From positions 140,972 to 204,971 of the forward strand of contig CACYQT010000004.1 in the NCBI GenBank assembly GCA_902776645.1: 64,000 nt of DNA, written 5' to 3'. Within the stretch, counting starts at the first letter, position 1; each line of letters begins with the position of its first letter. This stretch comes from an uncultured bacterium. GTDB lineage: Bacteria; Verrucomicrobiota; Lentisphaeria; Oligosphaerales; Oligosphaeraceae. This document shows, piece after piece, positions 32,701 through 39,165 of the stretch. Both the position numbers and the translations under genes were made by a program. The notes under the pieces were generated by a model. The model was given only the letters and a program-made list of their open reading frames with translations, did no database searches and was not told where the DNA came from.

Positions 32701-34042
32701 TCGGAATGTATTCCACGTAACCGTTGAACTGGACAGTCTTGCGTGGATCTCCCGCGCCGCGCGGACGGCTGCCGTTGGACAGATACCAGTCCGTATGGCC
32801 GCTTAAAAACAACGGCGTGGCGCCGCTCTGCGCAAGCACGACGGCCGGGCGGCCGCTCGCGTAGTCATAGTACGGTATTTCGATCTTTTCGGTGAACGAA
32901 AGCCCTTTGACGCTGCCGTAGGATACGACGCCCACGAGATTGCTTTCGTTCTTCGCCATCGTATCGACCACCAGCGTCTTGCCGCGCAGCGTGAACGTGT
33001 AGAGCACTTCGAAGCTGTCGTCGCCGTGGAACAGTTTCCACGCGGCGGAAAAGCCTTTCGGCGTCGTCTTTGAAAAATGGCCGCCGAGGAACTCCGCCTT
33101 GTCCGGCTTGAATCCTTCGCCGCTGCCGAAACGCGCCCCGCCGTCGGCCAATGGCTGGAATGACGGGCCGTCGTTCCACTGCGCCGTCAAATCGCCCCAT
33201 GTGCCAGTCTGCGGCTCGTAGCGGATGGTCAGCTTGCCATCCTTTCCTTCATAGCGCATAATGGCCCCCTGCCCTTTTTTCGACATGGAATTGGAGGATC
33301 CGTCGGCCGCGCTGTCCGGCAGGATCGTGTCCTCCCGCGTCGGGAACGGCAGACGGCCTTCGCCCGTGTTGATGCCCGCATCCTGTCCGGGGAAGAGGTC
33401 GATGCCGCGTTTGGCCCGTGGCGCAAAAAACAGCGGCGCAAAGTCTTCCTTGTACAGGCAGAGGCTGTCGAAATACAGCGTCCGTTCATCCGTCGTGCGG
33501 CAGTTGGCGATTTTGATTCCGCTGAAAACCGTTCCGGGCTGATGGAGCAGCTTCTGCTGTTCATCCGTCAAACGGATGTGGCAGAGGAACCATTCATCCC
33601 ATTTGACATGGACAAGATGAACCGCCTGCTCCTTGCCGTCCGGCGTCTTGAAGAGTATTTGAAGTTCCGCGCGCCCAGCGGTCTGGGCGTCATGGCGGAA
33701 GGCGAATTTATGGCCGTATGCCCACAGGCTGATGGCGTCGAAATCCGCCGGAACGGGAAGCGGCTGCGGAGGCCGCAAAATGAACGACGCCCCGCCCTTC
33801 GCGCCTTTGTAGCTGAATTTCAGCACGTAGTCGCCGAACATCTGCTGTTCGCGGGAGCGTTCCGCAATCGCCTCGCCGTTCGTCGCCTCCATTGTCCAGA
33901 CATCGTTCCGCTCGAAATCCACCAACGGGCGATGGTCGTCCTCCGTCCGTCCCGCCCAGTCCATTTCATACGGCCGTTTGCCGACCGCCTGCCCATAGAC
34001 CAATCCCATCAACAGAAGCAAACTCAACAGGGCTTTCTTCAT
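29702..34042 (-). CDS. Very large exported protein, putative glycoside hydrolase-like, unassigned
   Basis: 1446 residues with a clear signal peptide (MKKALLSLLLLMGLVYGQAV). Residues about 35-220 look like a carbohydrate-binding beta-sandwich (VKWDEWFLCHIRL, RTLYFDSLCLYKED). A second beta-rich super-sandwich runs to about 500. Residues 500-850 could be a TIM barrel with candidate acidic residues in TAYCDVHTSVTPWSRCDYDY (about 625-645) and GPVYSEGPHF (about 675). More beta domains follow to the C-terminus. The plan resembles large multi-domain glycosidases (GH101-like or DUF5696-type), but I cannot place it in a family. AAAGGAA about 9 nt upstream supports the start. It probably acts on host or plant glycans outside the cell. 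Confidence 0.7.
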   Translation of the reverse strand: MKKALLSLLLLMGLVYGQAVGKRPYEMDWAGRTEDDHRPLVDFERNDVWTMEATNGEAIAERSREQQMFGDYVLKFSYKGAKGGASFILRPPQPLPVPADFDAISLWAYGHKFAFRHDAQTAGRAELQILFKTPDGKEQAVHLVHVKWDEWFLCHIRLTDEQQKLLHQPGTVFSGIKIANCRTTDERTLYFDSLCLYKEDFAPLFFAPRAKRGIDLFPGQDAGINTGEGRLPFPTREDTILPDSAADGSSNSMSKKGQGAIMRYEGKDGKLTIRYEPQTGTWGDLTAQWNDGPSFQPLADGGARFGSGEGFKPDKAEFLGGHFSKTTPKGFSAAWKLFHGDDSFEVLYTFTLRGKTLVVDTMAKNESNLVGVVSYGSVKGLSFTEKIEIPYYDYASGRPAVVLAQSGATPLFLSGHTDWYLSNGSRPRGAGDPRKTVQFNGYVEYIPKTDGKRNDVYERFFVTISPVFEETLPNIPNPKSPWKHVTGTGVWRAYGAGNRESDKKYWYNIWRHGMRHCIITDHETGWRDGEESFTFRTRPAPGKGGDEGQYDYARYMQDTLGFVYGPYNNFTDFAPVNEYWSTDMVARDSRNQLMHAWRRCYAPKPLRAVEYAEKLPPIIQNKFHFSTAYCDVHTSVTPWSRCDYDYRVPGAGTFAQVFYAFGEIMLMQKKAWNGPVYSEGPHFCFYSGLTDGNYAQDRTYRLPDRPWLVDFDLNKIHDQECNFGIGSPAMFYEEGKPFGRTPDELEMCIDRFLAATVAFGHPGFLVGEGGMRMTMRSYFLVQQLAARYTQASVASIRYADSRGRLWPTSEALVNQCYKRSQLVVDYDNGTHVVVNGSKTEEMRVKHLGRDIILPPNGFEGWTDDGMIHVFSGARRGQRVDYAETPDYIYIDGRDRGAQRFPKASGAGAAVCRVDDADHYEIIPWGTSCCGFAVEGGGAKAIAHDGTELGDAKTVRCRGLLYVLPVENAVSYKIDRHVPTRESKLTSEQYEVVSGSDVIVHTPDGDVTVTITGKPGECVWYHHGGESICFMIREMTHISVALSKDERVLECTIFNNANEPLKLDCALNGASTTVLLPGDGKTVCAFALPEPQTDGVLPLQLELTSGKCRQSWKGGLLYSQGPDILRDDFFKTFQFGFTVDGHPEMTDGGVVHARAEVTDCACDGIVKPSIFMHPPWWGGVHGNTFTTHDITLPKEPVFFRAMVGKRDGSDFGDGIRFQVAIIYDGHEMLLAQHPITKHVWEPIEADLTPWAGKKVTLKLISDIGEARDTAGDWACWADIHLERPQPRIITKLDGVSERYDFEALPDYVAGLAEADLRGAVKAVLKYRGQGLDSNGGYTSYAWINGKKVGQMISASGNERDNVWSDFMSVEIPPEVIATLKKTNRFELDNPGEDFFKVKDFHLELTLADGRKVTSLISRAIYSQPAGWAYSEGVKVPFEERIAVLLCF

Positions 34043-34078
34043 GGTTTGTGTTCCTTTATTTACTATCTTTCATGGTTT

Positions 34079-34168
34079 GGGACAACTGGGACAACTGGGA
34101 CATGAACGATCGTCCCATAAGTCCCAGATGTCCCAGATGTCCCAGATATCCCAGATGTCCCAGATATC
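34079..34168. repeat. Head-to-head 9-bp repeat array
   Basis: Three copies of GGGACAACT-type units (34079-34105) face six copies of GTCCCAGAT-type units (34112-34165). The two halves are complementary through GGGAC/GTCCC. The array lies in the spacer between two same-direction minus-strand genes. Confidence 0.85.
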
Positions 34169-34175
34169 AAACAAT

Positions 34176-35201
34176 TTAAGCCAACGGCAAAGAAATGCGG
34201 CGGCCTTCGCGGTCCGAAATGAGCCCCGCCTCCAGAATCTCCTGCGCGTCGCGGGAGACCTGCGCGTTGCACATGCCGTCGGGCTCCACGCCGTTCTCAA
34301 GGCAGTAGACGAAATTCCACGCCGCGTTCTTGTATTGCGGAGGCAACGTGTCCAACGGCACTTCCGTTAGCGGCTTCGATGGATCCACCGACATCAGCAC
34401 CTTGCCGGAATCCGTGATGACCTTCCCCTTCGATCCATGGAAAACCGCGTCGTGGTAGCCTGGAATCTCGCACCAGCTGGCTTCCGCACGGGCCACCGCG
34501 TTGTCGTAGAAGCAGACGACCATGCCGTTGTCGTCGCTGTCCGCCGGCAGGTAGTCCTTCACAAGCGTCTGCCGCCAGCCCATGACCGACTTCGGCATGC
34601 CGAACAGCAGGCGGATGATATCCGCCCCGTAGCAGCAGTAGTCCATGTAGGCGCCCGCGCCGTTCAGCTCAGGCGTGTAGAGCCATTTCCAGAAATGCTC
34701 TTCGCAACCGATTTCCTTCGGGCCGCGATGGGCCATGTGGATCCGTGCGTCATACAGCTGGCCGATGGCCCCTTCGCGAACAAGGCGGAAGGCCGTCTGC
34801 GCCGCCGGCGACCAATTGGTCGCCCAGTTGACGAACAGCGTCACGCCGTTGTCTTTCGCCGCCTTCAGGATGCGGTCCGCCTGCGCCAATGTCGCGGAAA
34901 TCGGTTTCTCGATGCAGATGTTCACTTTGTGCGCCGCCGCGACTTCCGCGATGTCCGCCGTCCGGCTGTTCTCGCTCGTGATGACGACGATGTCCAGCGG
35001 CTCCTTGTCGAACATCTCATGCCAATCCGTGTATTCGCGGATGCCCGGAATCACACCGCGCATGCGAGTCCGCAGCCCTTCGTCTGTTTCACCGACGGCA
35101 ACTACTTGGCATTGCGGATGTTCCGCAAAATTCCGGCAGAGGCTCCAGATGTGGTCGTGCACGAGGCTCGCGATTCCGACTTTGTAGATCTTGTCCGACA
35201 T
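34176..35201 (-). CDS. Gfo/Idh/MocA-family oxidoreductase
   Basis: 341 residues. The N-terminal Rossmann domain starts YKVGIASLVHDH, and the family motif ICIEKPIS (about 96) contains the EKP lysine. The C-terminal alpha/beta dimerisation domain follows (GAYMDYCCYGADIIRLLFGM with the Asp/His region). These NAD(P)-dependent enzymes oxidise or reduce sugars, inositols and related compounds. The first glycine-rich loop is GIASLVHDHI rather than the standard GxGxxG, as in a divergent subgroup. AAGGAG 9 nt upstream fixes the start. It is upstream of, and could be transcribed with, the 1446-residue exported protein, separated by the head-to-head repeat. Confidence 0.85.
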   Translation of the reverse strand: MSDKIYKVGIASLVHDHIWSLCRNFAEHPQCQVVAVGETDEGLRTRMRGVIPGIREYTDWHEMFDKEPLDIVVITSENSRTADIAEVAAAHKVNICIEKPISATLAQADRILKAAKDNGVTLFVNWATNWSPAAQTAFRLVREGAIGQLYDARIHMAHRGPKEIGCEEHFWKWLYTPELNGAGAYMDYCCYGADIIRLLFGMPKSVMGWRQTLVKDYLPADSDDNGMVVCFYDNAVARAEASWCEIPGYHDAVFHGSKGKVITDSGKVLMSVDPSKPLTEVPLDTLPPQYKNAAWNFVYCLENGVEPDGMCNAQVSRDAQEILEAGLISDREGRRISLPLA

Positions 35202-35350
35202 GTTGGCTTGCTCCTTTTTAAGAATTGTTTTATGACATGCACAATTGCTGATAATTTATCCAGTCTATCCGGAAAATCTAGGAAACATGTTTTTTTCAAC
35301 ACGATTGGACGCCAATGGGCAGGAATGTCACGCCAAATGCCGTTTTCACA

Positions 35351-35380
35351 TTGTGTGTTTTGCTTTATACCCTATATTAT
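35351..35380 (+). promoter_or_regulatory. Predicted promoter of the AlbA_2 gene
   Basis: TTGTGT at 35351-35356 and TATTAT at 35375-35380 (within TATATTATAAT at 35373-35383) are 18 bp apart, about 50 bp before the ATG at 35429. Confidence 0.55.
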
Positions 35381-35428
35381 AATATTCGAACGACAAGAAG
35401 CGGATCACCCAAACCATCGGGAGCGACT

Positions 35429-36709
35429 ATGAATATCACGGCAAATCCGGAAGACTGGCGGGAAATCGTCTGCTGCGGGCTGGAAAACCAGCAGATCGAC
35501 TTCAAATCACATCAGAACTGGGAGACGATCGGACGCGTCGGACGCGCCAAATTCGCACGCCACGCCATGGCCCTCGGCAACACGCAGGGCGGCTATGTCG
35601 TCATCGGCGTCAGCGAAGACGAAAACGGCAATCCGACGGATTTTGTCGGCATGACGGAGGAGGAAGCGGCCTCCTTCGATCCAAGTACCGTCGGCCAAAC
35701 CATCAACAACTTCGCGGATCCGCCTGTCTCGCTGGACATCGTCCGCCCCGTCGTCGACGGGAAACGTTATGTCGTGATGGTCGTATATCCATTTACGGAC
35801 CTTCCCCACGTCTGTTCGGAAAACTGCGAACGCGAACTGCAGCGCGGCGCCTTCTATGTCCGTACGCCGGACGCCCGCAGCAAAGTCGCCAACCAGTCGT
35901 CGGAGCTCCATCAGCTGGTCCGCCGCGCCCTGCGCAACCAACGGCAGATGCTCGGCCGCATGCTGCGCGGCATCCTCTACGAAGACAAGCAGCAGCCGGA
36001 AGCCCGCGAACTCGCCGTCATCCCGCCGCTGATCGACCGTTCACGCCAGCAGGCCACCACCAGGCTCGGCAAGAAGATCATCCATTCGCGCCCCTATTTC
36101 GAAGTCCTCTGCACGCCCGTGGCGCTGTTCGACGATCTCAGCCTCACGGACATCCGCAACACCATCGAATCGCTCGAACGGCCCACCATCGACGATTTCC
36201 TGTACAGGCAGCTCACGCTGAAATCGGAGCGCTTCGCCACGAACGACTCCATCATCGGTATCCAGACAAAGGACGGCACGCCTTGTGTCTTCTGGGAATT
36301 CTACCGCAACGGTTTCTTCTACATCGCGGCCGCATTGCCGCAAACCGACAAGGAAAAGCGCATCGTCCAATCCAGAATCCTCCGCCAGGCCACCGTCCTG
36401 ACGCTTTCGCTCATCGGCCAGTGCTATTCCAATCTCAACAAGGCGGACAAGCTCCTCGACATCGCGCTCCGCATCCCGAACTCCGAAAACGCCATGCTCG
36501 CTTCATATAACAACAAGATAAATCCGGACCATGTCTGCCGAATCATGGACATTGAAGTGAAACGGGAACGCACGGCCGCGGATCTGGAAGGCGGCGCAGC
36601 CCCCGAAACCGCCGCGCGGCTCTATGTCGAACTGTGCGAACGCTTCAACGTCACCTATGACGCGGCGGATGAAAAGAAAATCCAGAACAGCATGGCCCGC
36701 ATCATCTAG
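35429..36709 (+). CDS. Schlafen AlbA_2 domain protein (putative nucleic-acid/ATP-binding)
   Basis: About 426 residues. The N-terminal 150 form an AlbA_2 domain: QQIDFKSHQNW (about 23), ALGNTQGGYVVIGVSEDENG (about 47-66) and GAFYVRTPDARSKVANQSSE (about 144-163). This fold occurs in Schlafen proteins and in bacterial helicase-related regulators. The remainder is alpha/beta with no helicase motifs visible, so it is not the common AlbA_2-ATPase type. Possible roles are nucleic-acid binding or defence, but the function is unknown. GGGAG about 6 nt upstream selects the ATG at 35429 over the in-frame upstream start at 35315, which would cover the promoter. A weak hairpin (CTAGTTT/AAACTAG) follows the stop. 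Confidence 0.75.
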   Translation: MNITANPEDWREIVCCGLENQQIDFKSHQNWETIGRVGRAKFARHAMALGNTQGGYVVIGVSEDENGNPTDFVGMTEEEAASFDPSTVGQTINNFADPPVSLDIVRPVVDGKRYVVMVVYPFTDLPHVCSENCERELQRGAFYVRTPDARSKVANQSSELHQLVRRALRNQRQMLGRMLRGILYEDKQQPEARELAVIPPLIDRSRQQATTRLGKKIIHSRPYFEVLCTPVALFDDLSLTDIRNTIESLERPTIDDFLYRQLTLKSERFATNDSIIGIQTKDGTPCVFWEFYRNGFFYIAAALPQTDKEKRIVQSRILRQATVLTLSLIGQCYSNLNKADKLLDIALRIPNSENAMLASYNNKINPDHVCRIMDIEVKRERTAADLEGGAAPETAARLYVELCERFNVTYDAADEKKIQNSMARII

Positions 36710-36798
36710 TTTCCCGCAAAAACTAGAAAACTTTGGACAAGACACTAATTTATCGACATCCATCCTTCCATTAGACGCATCATCCATTCTTTTTCCAA

Positions 36799-39126
36799 AT
36801 GATTATGAAAAACAACATAGCCGCCGTCATCCTCGCCGCCGGAAAAGGCTCGCGGATGAATGACAATTCCACCAACAAAGTCTGCTTCGACTGTGCGGGA
36901 GTTCCCGTCATCCGCCGCATTCTGGGCGAAATGCGCGCGGGAGGCGTCTCGCTTTTCGTCATCGTCGTCGGCCACATGGCGCAGGATGTCATGGACTGCC
37001 TCGACGGCGAGCCGGGCGTCATCTACGCCTACCAGAAGGAGCAGAAAGGCACGGGCCATGCCGTCCTGTGCGGCATGAACGCTTTGAAATCAGCGGGTTA
37101 CAATGGCCCGGTCATCGTCTCCATGGGAGACAAGATCGTCGCGGCGCATGTCGTCAAAGGCCTGTTGGACAAGACATCCGCGGCGAAAGTCGTCTGGGGC
37201 GTCCAGCCGATCAACGACAATCCGAACGGCGGCCGCGTCGTCGTCGAAGACGGCCGCCCGTACGGCGTCGTGGAATTCGCGGACGCGGCCCTCATGTCCC
37301 TTGCGGACGTCCCGCCGGCGGATTATGAAAAGAAGCTGCTCTCGCTCGGCCTCAACGCCAAAAAGGCCGCCAAAGTGCTGAAAATCGCCAAGGAACACAA
37401 ACCTGAAGGCAGCCGTCAGCTTGTCGATAAGACATTCTCCGCCAACGAGATCCTGAAGACGCCCTACGCCAACGCGGGTCTCTACTGCTTTGATCTGGAC
37501 GCCGCCGTAGCCGCCATCAACGCCTGCGGTTCAGACAACGCGCAAGGCGAAATCTATTTGACCGATACGCTGGAAATCTTCGCGCGGCAGAAATGCGTCG
37601 CGCTCTACGAAGTGTCGAATCCGGACGACATGCTGACGTACAGCACGAAGCCGGAGCTTATCCAGCTGACCGTCCGTTTCATGCGAAACGCCTCCGACTG
37701 GCTGGCGGAAAAGAATCCGCAACTGACGCCTGTCCTGCGGCATTTCATCGCCAAATACGGCGACCAGAAGGTCGTCGTCGCCAGTTCGCCTGGACGCATC
37801 AATTTGATGGGACGGCACATAGACCATCACGGCGGCGGCATCAACGTCATGGCCATCGACCGCCGCCTCACGATGGTCGTCTCTCCACGAACGGACCATC
37901 TCGTTCGTGTCACCAACATTAATTCGCAATATCCCGACGACGAATTCGCCATCACGGAAATCAAGCATGAAAAATGGCTTGATTATCTGGATTCGGAGCC
38001 TGTCATGCAAGAGCTCGCCGCCTCCCGCGGCAAATGGACGAACTACATCAAGGCGGCCATCTGCCGATTCCAGTTCGAATCCTCCAACCTGCTCTGCGGC
38101 ATGGACATAGCGGTCGGTGGAGACATACCGGCCGCCGCAGGTCTCTCCTCCTCGTCGGCTCTCGTCGTCGCGACGGCGGAGGCCATCGTCGCCTTGAACA
38201 GCATTCATGTCTCCAACCGCGAATTCATCGAATTATGCGGCGAAGGCGAATGGTTCGTCGGTTCCAGAGGTGGTTTCGGCGACCACGCCGCCATGAAATA
38301 TGGCCGCCCGGGTAAGCTCGTACATCTTGGATTCCATCCGTTTGAAGTAGGCGAATCTGCTTCTCTTCCAGACGATTACGCCGTCATCATAGCAGATAGC
38401 AACGTGAAGGCGCGCAAATCTGAAGGCAGCAAAGACCGCTTCAACGCGCAAGTCGCCGCATACGATCTCTCGTTGATGCTGCTTAAACAGACCTATCCGG
38501 ACGAACATCTCACGGATATGCGGAGCCTCGCCGCCGTCCGCCCGTATTCTAAACTGTACAAAATGCTTCTGTCACTGCCACTTGCAGCGTCGCGTAAGCA
38601 GCTTGAAGAAGCGCTGCCGGATGATTTGCACAAATTGGCCCGCCTGTTCGCCTCCCATGCGGATCCAGGCGCCTACAACTTGCGCGGCGTCATCCTCTAC
38701 GGGCTGTCCGAAATGGAACGTTCCGAACGTTTCATGGAAACGCTCAAGAACGGCGCCTATGATCTCATCGGCAAGATGATGCGAATCAGCCACAACGGCG
38801 ACCGTATCGGCGATCCGACGATTTCGGACGATTTCCTGAAAGAACAAGCCGCGAACGACGCGGATCTCGCCTTCCAGTGCGGCGCATACGCATGCTCCGT
38901 CCCGCAAATCGACGAACTGTGCGACCTTCTGGATTCCACGCCCGGCGTGCTCGGCTCCGAACTCGTCGGCGCGGGCCTCGGCGGCTGCATCGTCGCGTTG
39001 GTGAAAAAGGACCAGGCGGAAAACATCATCAACGTCCTCAACGAGAAGTACTACGCGAAATACGGTGTCGGAACGGGCCATGCGAACGTCTATCAGCCGT
39101 CGCAAGGCTCATCCGTCGAATTCTGA
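36799..39126 (+). CDS. Fusion of sugar nucleotidyltransferase and GHMP (galactokinase-like) kinase
   Basis: 775 residues. The N-terminal 280 are a GlmU/NTP-transferase domain: AAVILAAGKGSRM (about 8-20), the base-binding QKEQKGTGHAVLCGM and the metal-site strand VIVSMGDKI. From about 325 a GHMP kinase begins: SSPGRINLMGRHIDHHGGGI is the galactokinase signature, IPAAAGLSSSSALVVATAEA (about 442) is the ATP-binding GHMP motif, and GAGLGGCIVALVK near 740 is motif 3. In the signature, GRHIDH replaces the common GEHTDY. The layout parallels FKP (fucokinase/GDP-fucose pyrophosphorylase): kinase makes a sugar-1-phosphate, transferase makes the NDP-sugar. The next gene, 39 bp on, is a GH127 beta-L-arabinofuranosidase, so L-arabinose (galactose-like) is a candidate substrate; that is inference. 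Confidence 0.85.
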   Translation: MIMKNNIAAVILAAGKGSRMNDNSTNKVCFDCAGVPVIRRILGEMRAGGVSLFVIVVGHMAQDVMDCLDGEPGVIYAYQKEQKGTGHAVLCGMNALKSAGYNGPVIVSMGDKIVAAHVVKGLLDKTSAAKVVWGVQPINDNPNGGRVVVEDGRPYGVVEFADAALMSLADVPPADYEKKLLSLGLNAKKAAKVLKIAKEHKPEGSRQLVDKTFSANEILKTPYANAGLYCFDLDAAVAAINACGSDNAQGEIYLTDTLEIFARQKCVALYEVSNPDDMLTYSTKPELIQLTVRFMRNASDWLAEKNPQLTPVLRHFIAKYGDQKVVVASSPGRINLMGRHIDHHGGGINVMAIDRRLTMVVSPRTDHLVRVTNINSQYPDDEFAITEIKHEKWLDYLDSEPVMQELAASRGKWTNYIKAAICRFQFESSNLLCGMDIAVGGDIPAAAGLSSSSALVVATAEAIVALNSIHVSNREFIELCGEGEWFVGSRGGFGDHAAMKYGRPGKLVHLGFHPFEVGESASLPDDYAVIIADSNVKARKSEGSKDRFNAQVAAYDLSLMLLKQTYPDEHLTDMRSLAAVRPYSKLYKMLLSLPLAASRKQLEEALPDDLHKLARLFASHADPGAYNLRGVILYGLSEMERSERFMETLKNGAYDLIGKMMRISHNGDRIGDPTISDDFLKEQAANDADLAFQCGAYACSVPQIDELCDLLDSTPGVLGSELVGAGLGGCIVALVKKDQAENIINVLNEKYYAKYGVGTGHANVYQPSQGSSVEF

Positions 39127-39165
39127 ACGTTTTCATCCATTCCATACCATAATTAGGAGCCCCAC

